Assembly: GCF_008801925.2 (NCBI RefSeq) | Contig: NZ_CP062804.1 | Span: 1,984,001-2,048,000 of the forward strand | DNA length: 64,000 nucleotides | Direction of reading: 5' to 3' | Origin: Cupriavidus basilensis | GTDB lineage: Bacteria > Pseudomonadota > Gammaproteobacteria > Burkholderiales > Burkholderiaceae | Shown here: in pieces, positions 43,823-53,409 of the stretch | Position numbering within the stretch: the stretch's first letter is position 1 | Layout: every line of letters starts with the position of its first letter | Program-made: the position numbers and the translations under genes | Notes under the pieces: generated by a model | What the model was told of the DNA's origin: nothing | What the model saw: the letters and a program-made list of their open reading frames with translations, nothing else | Database searches by the model: none

Positions 43823-44689
43823 TCAGTATACGGCGGGCGCGCCCGCATCGCTGCCGCTGGCCAGCCATGCCTCGAACGCCTCGCTGGCCGGCTCCCCCGC
43901 TACCGCCGCATAGACCACCAGCCGCAGGTGACGCTCCTCGTCCGCAGTGAGCGTGGCATGCTCGCAGCGCACCGTGCCCACCGCATCCAGCCACAAGGCG
44001 CGGGTGCCGGAGCAGACGCCCTGCACGTCGTGCTGGCGCCACCATTGCCTGAAATCCGGCGCCGCGCGCTCCAGCTCGTCGACCAGCTCAAGCAGCGTCG
44101 GATCGTCCGGTGCGCGGGCCAGGTCGCGGCGAAAGCTCGCCAGCATCTGTGGCGCCTGTGCCTCCCAGCCAGCAAAGCGCTCGCGCATCGCCGGGTCCAG
44201 AAAGATCATGCGCAGCAGATTGCGATGGCCCGGCGCGCAAGCGCCAAAGCCAAACACGCGCTCGGCCGCCGCGTTCCACGCCAGCACATCCCAGCGCAGG
44301 TTGAGCACATAGGCAGGCCGCAGCGGCAGGTCGTCCATCAACCGGCGCACCAGCGGCGGCACCGTGCACCAGGTGCGCCCGCTCTCGGCCGGCGGGCGCT
44401 GGTGCGCCAGCAGAAACAGATGGCGCCGCTCGGCGGCGTCCAGCCGGAGCACGCGCGCCAGGTTCTCCAGGAACGCAGCCGAAACGCCGATCTCGCGCCC
44501 CTGCTCCAGCCAGGTGTACCAGGTCAGGCCCACGCCGGCCAACGCCGCCACCTCCTCGCGGCGCAGGCCCGGGGTACGGCGCCGGCCCGCGCTGGGCAGG
44601 CCCGCCTGCGCGGGCGAGATGCATTCGCGCCGCTGGCGCAGGAAGTCCGCCAGCGCGGCGCGGGTACGGTCCAGGGTGCGTGGCGGCAT
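43823..44689 (-). CDS. XRE-family regulator with MmyB-like ligand domain
   Basis: A 288-residue regulator. The HTH region is LRREEVAALAGVGLTWYTWLEQGR, followed by the MmyB-like PAS-type domain with PAYVLNLRWDVLAWNAAAERVFG and NLLRMIFLDP. These regulators usually control a neighbouring divergent oxidoreductase or transporter; here the divergent DHA2 pump at 44790. Confidence 0.87.
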   Translation of the reverse strand: MPPRTLDRTRAALADFLRQRRECISPAQAGLPSAGRRRTPGLRREEVAALAGVGLTWYTWLEQGREIGVSAAFLENLARVLRLDAAERRHLFLLAHQRPPAESGRTWCTVPPLVRRLMDDLPLRPAYVLNLRWDVLAWNAAAERVFGFGACAPGHRNLLRMIFLDPAMRERFAGWEAQAPQMLASFRRDLARAPDDPTLLELVDELERAAPDFRQWWRQHDVQGVCSGTRALWLDAVGTVRCEHATLTADEERHLRLVVYAAVAGEPASEAFEAWLASGSDAGAPAVY

Positions 44690-44708
44690 GGCGTTAGTCT
44701 GTTACCCG

Positions 44709-44746
44709 TTGTAATAGCATAAACAGTTAAATTGTAATACTTTAAC
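44709..44746. promoter_or_regulatory. Candidate operator in the MmyB-type/DHA2 divergent promoter
   Basis: Two direct copies of TTGTAATA (44709-44716 and 44732-44739) and an inverted pair GTTAAA-N9-TTTAAC (44726-44746). The 100-bp gap is markedly AT-rich. The regulator encoded to the left is the likely binder. Confidence 0.5.
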
Positions 44747-44789
44747 CAGCAACTGAGAATGCGGGCCTGCGTGTTCACCAGGATCCCCC

Positions 44790-46226
44790 ATGCTCTCTCC
44801 AAGCGGCTTGCCCGCGCTGTTCGTGCTGTTACTGGGCGGCTTTGTCACCGTCTTCGACCTGTTCGTGGTCAATGTGGCGATTCCCGCCATCCAGGCCGAC
44901 CTGGGCGCCAGCTTCGCCGAGGTCGGCGCGGTAGTGGCGGCCTACGAACTGGCCTACGGCGTGCTGCTGATCACCGGCAGCCGCCTGGGCGATCTCCACG
45001 GCCGGCGGCGGCTGTTCGTGCTCGGCATGGCGGGCTTCACGCTGGCCTCGGCGCTGTGCGGCGTGGCGCCTGCTCCGGCGCTGCTGATCGCGGCGCGCGT
45101 GCTGCAAGGCGGCGCCGCCGCGCTGCTGTTCCCCCAGATCTATGCCGTGATCCGCGTCAGCTTTGACGATGCCGCACGCCGCCGCGCCTTCGGCCTGCTC
45201 GGCATGACGCTTGGCCTGGCCGCCATCGCCGGCCAGGTGCTGGGCGGCCTGCTGGTGCAGAGCGACCTGTTTGGCCTCGGCTGGCGCCTGATCTTCCTGA
45301 TCAATATCCCGGTGGGCGCGGCTGCCATGCTGGCCGCGCGGCGCATCCCCGAATCGCGGGCCGTGCCAGCGCCCGGCTCGCCCGCAAGCGGGCTAGACTG
45401 GCCCGGCGTGCTGCTGGCCAGCGCCGGCCTGACGCTGCTGCTGGTGCCGTTGCTGGAGGGCCCGGCGCGCGGCTGGCCGGGCTGGACCTTTGCCTCGCTG
45501 GCGCTGGCCGCCGCCTTGCTGGCCGGCTTTGTGCGCGTGGAACAGCGCCGGCCCGCGCCGTTGGTGGACCTGGCCTTGTTTGCCCAGCACCGCTTTGCCC
45601 TGGGCACGCTGGTGGTGCTGCTGGTGTACTCCACGGCCAGCGCGTTCTTCCTGTGCTTTGCCCTGCTGTTGCAGGCCGGGCTGGGCGTCGGCCCGCTGCT
45701 GGCCGGCAGCGTGTTCGCGCCGGCCAGCGTGGGCTTCGTTGCCGCGTCGATGTGGACGCCCCGGCTGGTGGGGCGCTTCGGCAATGCCGTACTCGCCGTG
45801 GCGGCCTTGCTTTACGCCGCGGCGCACACTGCCCTGACGTTCCAGGTGGTGACGGCGGGCGCCATGCTGGTGCCCTGGCATCTGGTGCCCGCGCTGATCC
45901 TGTTCGGCCTGGCCCAGGGCATGCTGATGACGCCGCTACTCAATCTTGTGCTCGGCCTTGCGCGGGAGACGCAGGCCGGCATGGCGTCCGGGGTGGTGTC
46001 GACCATGCAGCAAGTCGGCGGCGCATTCGGCATCGCCATCGCTGGCATGTTCTTCCAGCGGGCGCTGCAAGCCGAAGGCAGCATGGGCGGCGCGCAACGC
46101 TATGCCCACGCGTTTGCCGGCGCAATGGGCTACAACCTCGCGGCAGCGTTGCTCTGTGCGCTGCTGTTGCTCGCGCTGGCTCGGCCACTAGCCCGCCCGG
46201 ACGCTGCGGCACAGGCCGCACGCTGA
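44790..46226 (+). CDS. DHA2-type MFS drug transporter
   Basis: A 478-residue protein with about 14 hydrophobic segments. Motifs FDLFVVNVAIPAI, GSRLGDLHGRRR and GGLLVQSDLFGLGWRLIFLINIPVG fit the EmrB/QacA group of proton-driven exporters. The divergent MmyB-type regulator probably controls it. It ends 1 bp from the SRPBCC gene stop. Confidence 0.9.
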   Translation: MLSPSGLPALFVLLLGGFVTVFDLFVVNVAIPAIQADLGASFAEVGAVVAAYELAYGVLLITGSRLGDLHGRRRLFVLGMAGFTLASALCGVAPAPALLIAARVLQGGAAALLFPQIYAVIRVSFDDAARRRAFGLLGMTLGLAAIAGQVLGGLLVQSDLFGLGWRLIFLINIPVGAAAMLAARRIPESRAVPAPGSPASGLDWPGVLLASAGLTLLLVPLLEGPARGWPGWTFASLALAAALLAGFVRVEQRRPAPLVDLALFAQHRFALGTLVVLLVYSTASAFFLCFALLLQAGLGVGPLLAGSVFAPASVGFVAASMWTPRLVGRFGNAVLAVAALLYAAAHTALTFQVVTAGAMLVPWHLVPALILFGLAQGMLMTPLLNLVLGLARETQAGMASGVVSTMQQVGGAFGIAIAGMFFQRALQAEGSMGGAQRYAHAFAGAMGYNLAAALLCALLLLALARPLARPDAAAQAAR

Positions 46227-46820
46227 TCAGCCGCCCGCGCCGGGCGAGGGCTTGCGGGCCTCCAGCACCGCCCGCAGCCGCGTCACCGCCTCGGCCGACT
46301 CGGCCTCGATGCGCTTGCGCAGGACCAGCCAATTGCTCAGCGCAAACAGCAGGTTAGGCGCGGCGTAGCTGAATTCGCGCCGGAAATGCGTGCCCTCCGG
46401 CGTCCGGGCGAGCGTGTAGCGGACCGCGCCCGCTTCGCGCCCGTCGATGGTGCCCTGGATCATCCAGGCCGAGGACGGGCTGCGCTCCACCGCGGTCCAC
46501 ACCACCTGGCCGCGCCGCCCGGCTACCGAGAAGGTCTCGGTGACCTGCTCGCCGGGCAGGAGCGAATGACCGGCCGAGGCACCGGTCACGGCGAGCGAGG
46601 ATGGATGCCAGTTGGGCCAGTTGGCGGGCGTGGAAACGTAGTCGAACACCACGGCATCGGGCTGCGCGATCGTCGCCTCGTTGACGATATGCGTGACAGG
46701 GCGCCACGACTGCGGCAAGGGGAGCAACAGAACAGCCGCCGCGCCCGCCAAAACCAGGAATCCGACGAACAGGGTCCGCCGCTTGTGGGTCCGCCTTCTG
46801 TGGGTTCGCCGCCTGCTCAT
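46227..46820 (-). CDS. SRPBCC/polyketide-cyclase-like membrane-anchored protein
   Basis: A 197-residue protein. A strongly basic repeated start (RRTHRRRTHKRRT) is followed by one membrane helix and a START-like domain with VFDYVSTPANWPNWHPSS. The basic repeat is specified by imperfect 15-bp DNA units. Ligand unknown. Confidence 0.8.
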   Translation of the reverse strand: MSRRRTHRRRTHKRRTLFVGFLVLAGAAAVLLLPLPQSWRPVTHIVNEATIAQPDAVVFDYVSTPANWPNWHPSSLAVTGASAGHSLLPGEQVTETFSVAGRRGQVVWTAVERSPSSAWMIQGTIDGREAGAVRYTLARTPEGTHFRREFSYAAPNLLFALSNWLVLRKRIEAESAEAVTRLRAVLEARKPSPGAGG

Positions 46821-46949
46821 GGTGGGGGCCTGGACTATCTAGCGCCGGCGGGCTGCGGTGCGGGCTGCGGCCTGCGGCCTTTCCGGCTGAGGTGGCCGCG
46901 ATGCTTTTAGTGTAGTCAGATTTGTTCGCCGCGTTGGCGCGGCAACGAC

Positions 46950-46987
46950 AAAACGCGGCAGCCGCGCGAGGGCGGCTGCCGCGTTTT
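46950..46987. terminator. Bidirectional Rho-independent terminator
   Basis: AAAACGCGGCAGCCGC (46950-46965) and its exact complement (46972-46987) form a 16-bp stem with a 6-nt loop, T runs on both sides. It ends the leftward RND efflux operon 20 bp after the outer-membrane gene. Confidence 0.88.
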
Positions 46988-47006
46988 AAAGGCTTGGCGC
47001 CGGAAC

Positions 47007-48554
47007 CTAGTGGTTCACGGCCAGCGGGCCAGTGCCCGTCTGCGCCACACTGGGTGCGGCATCCGGCAACGGCCCCCACCCACCGCCCAGCCGGCGCACC
47101 AGCGCCACCGTGGCGGAGGCGCGCAGCCCGGCCACCTGGTTGGCCTCGCGCTGCGACTGCAGCACCGTACGATCCGCGTCGATCACCGTCAGGTAATCCA
47201 CCGCGCCTGCCTCGTAGCGGCTGCGCGAGATCTTGGCCGCGCGGCGGGCGCCGCCCAGTGCGCCGTCCAATGCGCCGGCCTGCTGGCTCAGCCAGCGTAC
47301 GTCCGCCAGGCTGTCTTCCACCTCGCGCATCGCGGTCAGCACGCTCTGGCGATAGCTCGCCACCGCCTCCTCGTGCTGCGCGCGCGCCGCCGCCAGGTTG
47401 GCCTTGTTGCGGCCCCCGTCGAAGATCGGCGCGGCGATCGTGCTGCCCACCAGCGGCCCCAGCATCCACGCGCGCGAGGACCACTTGAACAGGTTCGACA
47501 GGTCGTTCGACTCAAAGCCAAACAAGCCGGTGAGCGTGATGCGCGGATAGAACGCGGCCTTCGCCACGCCGATCCGCGCGTTGGCTGCCGCCATCAGGCG
47601 CTCGGCCTGGGCGATGTCGGGGCGGCGCTCCAGCAGGTCGGAGGGCAGCCCCGCCGGCACGGCGATCAGCGCGGCGTCCAGCGGGCGCGCGGCCAGCGTG
47701 AAGGCGGCCGGCGGCGCGCCCGTCAGCACCGCCAGCGCGTGCTCCTGGTTGGCGCGGCGGCGTTCGATGCCGGCGAGATCCGCGCGGGCCGTACCCAGCT
47801 CGGCTTCGGCGCGGGCGGGATCCAGATCCGTGGTCTCGCCTTCTTCGAACCGGCGCTTGAGCAGCTTGAGTGCGTCCTCACGCAAGGTGATGGTGGCGTT
47901 GAGCAGGTCGCGCTCGCTGTCCAGCGTGCGCAGTGCGAAGTAGGCTTGCGCAACGTCCGCCTGCAGCGCGAGCAGCACCGAGCGATACAGGTCTTCGGCA
48001 GCGTCGCCTTCCGCTCGCGCCGCCTTGACGTTGTCCGCCACGCGGCCGAACAGGTCCAGCTCATAGCTGGCGATGGCGCGCGCCTTGAGCACCGTCTGCG
48101 GCGCCACCCGCGTGCCGTCGGGCAACCCCTGCGAGGCGGCCGAGAGCTGGGTGCGGGTCGGGTCCAGGCCCACGCTCAACTGCGGGTACTGGTCGGCCTC
48201 GGCCACGCCGGTGAAGGCGCGGGCCTGCTTGAGCCGCGCCGCGGCGATCGCCAGGTCCTGGTTGGACTCGGTGGCCGTGGCAATCAGGCGGTCGAGATCG
48301 GCGTCGCCGAAGATCTTCCACCATTCGCCGCGCTGCGCGCCTTCGGCGGGCGTGGCCACCTTCCATTGCGTGCCTTCGGCTTGCGCGGCCATCGCTTCCT
48401 TGTAGGCCGGCGTGGCGGCGGTCGCGCTTTCCGGCACCTTGTAGGTCGGCGCCAGCGAGCAGCCCGCCAGGATCAGGGCCACGGCCAGCGTGGCCAGTCG
48501 CGGCAGCGCCGCGGGCAGTAGCGATGTCATCTTGGATGTCAGTGTTGCGTTCAT
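47007..48554 (-). CDS. oprM: RND efflux outer-membrane lipoprotein (OprM/NodT family)
   Basis: A 515-residue outer-membrane channel. The signal ends at the lipobox LILAGC, and the mature protein begins CSLAPTYKVPE, followed by two OEP repeats (for example DLDRLIATATESNQDLAIAAARL and GLFGFESNDLSNLF). ATG 48554 is preferred over GTG 48563 for spacing to AAGG. It is the last gene of a membrane-fusion, pump, channel operon. Confidence 0.92.
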   Translation of the reverse strand: MNATLTSKMTSLLPAALPRLATLAVALILAGCSLAPTYKVPESATAATPAYKEAMAAQAEGTQWKVATPAEGAQRGEWWKIFGDADLDRLIATATESNQDLAIAAARLKQARAFTGVAEADQYPQLSVGLDPTRTQLSAASQGLPDGTRVAPQTVLKARAIASYELDLFGRVADNVKAARAEGDAAEDLYRSVLLALQADVAQAYFALRTLDSERDLLNATITLREDALKLLKRRFEEGETTDLDPARAEAELGTARADLAGIERRRANQEHALAVLTGAPPAAFTLAARPLDAALIAVPAGLPSDLLERRPDIAQAERLMAAANARIGVAKAAFYPRITLTGLFGFESNDLSNLFKWSSRAWMLGPLVGSTIAAPIFDGGRNKANLAAARAQHEEAVASYRQSVLTAMREVEDSLADVRWLSQQAGALDGALGGARRAAKISRSRYEAGAVDYLTVIDADRTVLQSQREANQVAGLRASATVALVRRLGGGWGPLPDAAPSVAQTGTGPLAVNH

Positions 48555-48565
48555 GTCGATCACCC

Positions 48566-51500
48566 TTACTCAGCAGAGGCGATAGCCTTGTGGCTCGCCG
48601 ACGGCGCGTCCGACACCTTGCGGCGCTCGCCACGGGTCGCCAGCATACGCAGCGCCACGTAGAACACCGGCGTCAGGAACAGCCCGAAGAAGGTCACGCC
48701 CAGCATGCCGGCGAACACCGCCACGCCCATCGCATGGCGCATCTCGGCACCCGCGCCGGTGGACACCACCAGCGGCACCACACCCATGATGAACGCGAAC
48801 GATGTCATCAAGATCGGGCGCAGGCGCAGGCGGCTGGCTTCAATTGCGGCAGCTACGATCGAGCGGCCTTCATGCTCCAGCTCCCGCGCAAACTCCACGA
48901 TCAGGATCGCGTTCTTCGCTGACAACCCCACCAGCACGATGAAACCAATCTGCGTGAAGATGTTGTTGTCGCCCTTGGTCAGCCACACGCCAGTCATGGC
49001 GGCCAGCAGGCTCAGGGGCACGATCAGGATCACGGCCAGCGGCAAGGTCAGGCTTTCGTACTGCGCGGCCAGCACCAGGAACACCAGCAGCACGCACAGC
49101 GGGAAGATCCATACCCCCGCGTTGCCGGCCAGGATGTCCTGGTAGGTCAGGTCGGTCCACTCGAACTTGATGCCCTTGGGCAGCGTCTCGGCCGCAATGC
49201 GCTCGGCCGCGGCTTGGGCCTGGCCCGAGGAGAAGCCCGGGGCCGGGCCGCCGTTCATGTCGGCGGCGGTGAAACCGTTGTAGCGGATCACGCTGTCCGG
49301 GCCAAAGCCCTGGTTGACGGTGAGCAGCGACGACAGCGGCACCATGTCGCCCGCGCTGTTGCGCGTCTTCAGTTGCAGGATGTCCTCGGCGTGGGCACGG
49401 AACTGCGCATCCGCCTGGACCTTGACCTGGTAGGTCCGGCCAAACTTGTTGAAGTCGTTGACATAGGCCGAGCCGAGGTAGGTCTGCAGCGTGTCGAACA
49501 CGTCCGTCACCGGCACGCCCAGTTGCTTGGCCTTCACCCGATCGAGCTTCACATCCAGCTGCGGCACGTTGACCTGGTAGTTGGTGAAGATACCGGCCAG
49601 CTCCGGCGTGGCGCGCGCCTTGTTGGTAAAGGCGTTGGTCGCGTCGAACAGGGCGTCATAACCCAGCGCGGCACGGTCCTCGATCATCATCTTGAAGCCG
49701 CCGATGGTGCCCAGGCCCTGAACCGGCGGCGGCGGGAACACGGCGATAAAGGCGTCCTGGATCGCGGCGTACTTGCCATTGAGCTGCGCCGCGATGGCGT
49801 TGCCCGACAGTTCCTTGGTCTTGCGTTCTTCAAACGGCTTGAGCGAGACGAAGACGATGCCGGCGCTGGGGCTGTTGGTGAAGCCATTGATCGACAGGCC
49901 CGGGAAGGCAATCGCCGACTCCACGCCCGGCTGCTTGAGCGCGATGTCGGACATCTGGCGGATCACGTCTTCGGTGCGGTCCAGCGTGGCGCCGTCAGGC
50001 AGCTTGGCAAAGCTCACCAGGTACTGCTTGTCCTGCGCCGGCACAAAGCCCTTGGGCACCAGCTGGAACACACCCCAGGTCAGCGCCAGCATCACGGCGT
50101 AGACGCCGAACACTGCCGTCTTGCGCGAGATCACGCCCTTCACACCCTTGCCGTAACGATCGGCGCTGGCGCCAAAGAAACGGTTGAAGCGGCCAAAGAA
50201 GCCACCCAGCACGCGATCCATGCCGCGCGAGAGCCAGTCCTTCGGCGCATCGTGGCCGCGCAGCAGCAGCGCGGACAAGGCCGGCGACAGCGTCAGCGAA
50301 TTGAAGGCCGAGATGATGGTCGAGATGGCGATGGTCAGCGCGAACTGCTTGTAGAACTGACCGGTCAGGCCCGTCATGAAGGCCAGCGGCACGAACACGG
50401 CGATCAGCGTCAGCGCGATCGCGATGATCGGGCCGCTCACCTCACGCATGGCCTTGTAGGTGGCCTCTTTTGGCGATAACCCCTCGGCGATATTGCGCTC
50501 GACGTTCTCCACCACCACGATCGCATCGTCCACCACGATCCCGATGGCGAGCACCAGCCCGAACAGCGACAACGCATTGATCGAGAAGCCAAAGGCATGC
50601 ATCAGCCCGAACGTCCCCACGATCGACACGGGCACGGCCAGCAGCGGAATCACCGAGGCGCGCCACGTCTGCAGGAACAGGATAACCACCAGCACCACCA
50701 GGGCGATGGCTTCGAACAACGTGTGGGTCACGGCTTCGATGCTATGGCGCACGAACTGCGTCGGGTCATAGACGATGCTGTAGTCCACGCCATCGGGGAA
50801 GTTCTGCTTGAGCTCCTCCATGGTCTTGCGCACATCGTCCGAGATCTGGATGGCGTTGGAGCCCGGGGCCTGGAAGATCGGAATGGCCACCGCGGACTTG
50901 TTGTCCAGCAGCGAGCGCAGCGCGTACTCCGACGCGCCCAGCTCGATGCGCGACACGTCCTTCAGGTAGGTCACGCCGCCATCGGGCGAGGTCGCCACGA
51001 TGATGTCGCCGAAGGCCTCCACGGTTTCCAGGCGGCCCTGCGCGTTCACGGAAAGCTGCAGGTCAGCGCCCGGCAGCGCGGGCGAGGCGCCGATCACGCC
51101 AGCGGCCACCTGCACGTTCTGCTCGCGGATGGCCTTGACCACGTCGGCGGCCACCAGCTTGCGCTCGGCCATCTTCTCGGGGTTCAGCCACACGCGCATG
51201 GAATAGTCACCCGAGCCGAACAGCTGCACCTGGCCCACGCCCTGGATCCGCGCCAGGCGGTCCTTGACGTTGATCACCGCGTAGTTGCGCAGGTAGGTCA
51301 TGTCGTAGCGGTCGTTCGGCGAGACCAGGTGGACCACCATGGTCAGGTCGGGCGAGCTTTTCACCGTGGTGATGCCCAGGCGGCGCACGTCCTCGGGCAG
51401 GCGCGGCTCGGCTTGCGCCACGCGGTTCTGCACAAGCTGCTGGGCCTTGTCCGGATCGGTGCCGAGCTTGAAGGTGACGGTCAGCGTCAGCAGGCCATCG

Positions 51501-51757
51501 CTATTGGCTTGCGACGACATGTACAGCATGTCCTCGACGCCGTTGATCTGCTCCTCCAGCGGAGACGCCACGGTCGCGGCAATCACCTTGGGGTTGGCGC
51601 CCGGATACTGCGCGCGCACCACCACGGACGGCGGCACCACCTCGGGATACTCCGAGATGGGTAGCTTGAACATCGAGATGGCGCCGATCAGGAAGATCAG
51701 CACCGATAGCACGCCGGCAAAGATAGGCCGGTCGATAAAGAATTTCGAGAGATTCAT
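48566..51757 (-). CDS. RND efflux inner-membrane transporter (HAE1 family)
   Basis: A 1063-residue HAE1 pump, close to AcrB/MexB length. It begins MNLSKFFIDRPIFAGVLSV, with GIVVDDAIVVVENVERN in the fourth membrane helix (proton-relay Asp pair) and the later IGFIVLVGLSAKNAILIVEFA. It exports drugs or solvents across both membranes with its partners. ATG 51757 is chosen; the 62-residue longer start runs over a dispersed intergenic repeat. It ends 11 bp before the channel start. Confidence 0.95.
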   Translation of the reverse strand: MNLSKFFIDRPIFAGVLSVLIFLIGAISMFKLPISEYPEVVPPSVVVRAQYPGANPKVIAATVASPLEEQINGVEDMLYMSSQANSDGLLTLTVTFKLGTDPDKAQQLVQNRVAQAEPRLPEDVRRLGITTVKSSPDLTMVVHLVSPNDRYDMTYLRNYAVINVKDRLARIQGVGQVQLFGSGDYSMRVWLNPEKMAERKLVAADVVKAIREQNVQVAAGVIGASPALPGADLQLSVNAQGRLETVEAFGDIIVATSPDGGVTYLKDVSRIELGASEYALRSLLDNKSAVAIPIFQAPGSNAIQISDDVRKTMEELKQNFPDGVDYSIVYDPTQFVRHSIEAVTHTLFEAIALVVLVVILFLQTWRASVIPLLAVPVSIVGTFGLMHAFGFSINALSLFGLVLAIGIVVDDAIVVVENVERNIAEGLSPKEATYKAMREVSGPIIAIALTLIAVFVPLAFMTGLTGQFYKQFALTIAISTIISAFNSLTLSPALSALLLRGHDAPKDWLSRGMDRVLGGFFGRFNRFFGASADRYGKGVKGVISRKTAVFGVYAVMLALTWGVFQLVPKGFVPAQDKQYLVSFAKLPDGATLDRTEDVIRQMSDIALKQPGVESAIAFPGLSINGFTNSPSAGIVFVSLKPFEERKTKELSGNAIAAQLNGKYAAIQDAFIAVFPPPPVQGLGTIGGFKMMIEDRAALGYDALFDATNAFTNKARATPELAGIFTNYQVNVPQLDVKLDRVKAKQLGVPVTDVFDTLQTYLGSAYVNDFNKFGRTYQVKVQADAQFRAHAEDILQLKTRNSAGDMVPLSSLLTVNQGFGPDSVIRYNGFTAADMNGGPAPGFSSGQAQAAAERIAAETLPKGIKFEWTDLTYQDILAGNAGVWIFPLCVLLVFLVLAAQYESLTLPLAVILIVPLSLLAAMTGVWLTKGDNNIFTQIGFIVLVGLSAKNAILIVEFARELEHEGRSIVAAAIEASRLRLRPILMTSFAFIMGVVPLVVSTGAGAEMRHAMGVAVFAGMLGVTFFGLFLTPVFYVALRMLATRGERRKVSDAPSASHKAIASAE

Positions 51758-51889
51758 CTCAGTCTCGGCTGTCTTGGCGAAAGGGCTCCCCCTGGCGGCC
51801 TGAATGGCAGGCGCCATGTGGAGCGGGGAAGCTAAAAAAATGGTTTTGCCCCGGGGCAGAGGGACATTCAAAGCCGGCGCACTGTGGAT

Positions 51890-51940
51890 GCGCCCGCCCT
51901 CTTCCCCGGCCCCCCTCCCGCCATGCGCGGGAGAGGGGAG
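51890..51940. repeat. Dispersed hairpin element, second copy
   Basis: CCCTCTTCCCCGG..CTCCCGC (51915-51921)..GCGGGAG (51927-51933)..AGGGGAGC. It shares order and flanks with the element at 13477-13502. It sits between the fusion-protein and pump genes, within an operon, as does the first copy. Confidence 0.65.
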
Positions 51941-51985
51941 CAAACCCTTGACGGATTCAGCGCATGCAATTCATGCGGGATCGGC

Positions 51986-53266
51986 TCAGGTCACCGGCTT
52001 TCCGTCGGCCGTCTTATCCGTGGTTTTCTCCGTGGCCGCTTGCCTGCGGTCAGCCGATTCGCCGCGTTGATCCAGTTCGCGCTTGAACGCCATATCGACC
52101 GGCTTGGGCGCGACCGTGATGCCGGGGCGCACACGCTGCAGGCCATTGACCACGATCTTCTCGTCGGCCTTCAAACCCTGGCGGATCACGCGTAGCCCTT
52201 CATACGACGGTCCAAGCGTGACTTCGCGATAGGCCAGCTTGTTGGCGCCATCCAGCACCAGCACAAACTTCTTGCCCTGGTCGGTGCCGATGGCGCGGTC
52301 GTTGATCAGCACCACCGGGTGCGGCGTGCCGCCGCCGAGCTTGATGCGCGCATAGAGCCCTGGCAGCAGGCGGCCGTCCGGGTTGTCGAACACGGCGCGC
52401 ACGCGGATGGTGCCGCTCTTGGTGTCGAGCCGGTTGTCCAGCGACTGGATATGGCCCTCGCGCGGATAGTCCTCGTCGTTGGCCAGGCCCAGGAACACCG
52501 GGAGCTTTGACTGGCCACCTTCGCCACCGGACGCACCGGACGCTCCAGACGCTTTGTCCGCCGTATAGCGCAGGTAGGTCTGCTCGTCGAGCTCGAAGCT
52601 GGCGTACACCGGCGAGACCGACACCACCGTGGTCAGCACCGGCGTGCCGGCACCAGCCGCCACCAGGTTGCCCACCGTGATCTCGGCGCGCGATACCCGC
52701 CCGCTGACCGGCGCGGTAATGCGGGTATAGGCCAGGTTAAGGCGAGCCACATCCAGCGAGGCCTGCGCGGCACGCACATTGGCGATGGCTTCGCGCGAAC
52801 CGTTGTCGCGCTCATCAAACTCGCGGCGCGATACCGCGTTGTCCTGCACCAGGCGCTGCGCGCGGGCCAGCTCCGTCTGCGCGTGGCCGGCACGCACTTG
52901 CGCGGCTGCCAGCGCGGCTTCCGCGCGCGCTACCTCCGCGGCATAAGGACGCGGGTCGATGGTGAATAGCAGATCGCCCTTCTTTACCAGCGCGCCTTCA
53001 CGGAAGTGCACTGCGTCGATGGTGCCGCCAACGCGGGCGCGAATCTCAACCCGGTCCACCGCTTCCAGACGGCCGGAGAACTCATCCCATTCGGTGATGG
53101 TCTTGCCAAGGGCGGCTGCCACGTCCACGGTGGTGGGTGCTGCCGGGCCAGGCACGGCCTGCGCCTCGCCGGCGTGCCAGGGCTTGAAGATCGAGGTGGC
53201 CAGGCCAGCGCCGAGCACTGCGACGATGGCCAGCGCAATCATGGTGCGTCGAGTTTGCTGATTCAT
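51986..53266 (-). CDS. RND efflux membrane-fusion protein
   Basis: A 426-residue periplasmic adaptor. An N-terminal hydrophobic anchor (MIALAIVAVLGAGLA) leads to lipoyl and hairpin domains with VEIRARVGGTIDAVHFREGALVKKGDLLF and ARLNLAYTRITAPVSGRV. No lipobox cysteine is seen. A short Ser/Gly insert ASGASGASGG lies near residue 240. First gene of the efflux operon. Confidence 0.92.
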   Translation of the reverse strand: MNQQTRRTMIALAIVAVLGAGLATSIFKPWHAGEAQAVPGPAAPTTVDVAAALGKTITEWDEFSGRLEAVDRVEIRARVGGTIDAVHFREGALVKKGDLLFTIDPRPYAAEVARAEAALAAAQVRAGHAQTELARAQRLVQDNAVSRREFDERDNGSREAIANVRAAQASLDVARLNLAYTRITAPVSGRVSRAEITVGNLVAAGAGTPVLTTVVSVSPVYASFELDEQTYLRYTADKASGASGASGGEGGQSKLPVFLGLANDEDYPREGHIQSLDNRLDTKSGTIRVRAVFDNPDGRLLPGLYARIKLGGGTPHPVVLINDRAIGTDQGKKFVLVLDGANKLAYREVTLGPSYEGLRVIRQGLKADEKIVVNGLQRVRPGITVAPKPVDMAFKRELDQRGESADRRQAATEKTTDKTADGKPVT

Positions 53267-53409
53267 TTTCTTGACTCCGTATTCCGTCTGCGGGTTTTCT
53301 TCAACTGGAAAGCAAAAATAGGACGAACGCCCCCGCCGGAGCGCGCAAACGGAGCGCGCCCGGTACGCCTGCTGCTCGCAGGCCGGCTTGGCTGATTGGT
53401 AACGCGGGA

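Noticed and set aside
51758..51943. 62-residue N-terminal extension of the RND pump
   Set aside because: It is encoded by the dispersed hairpin repeat and the known pump family begins at MNLSKFFIDRP.
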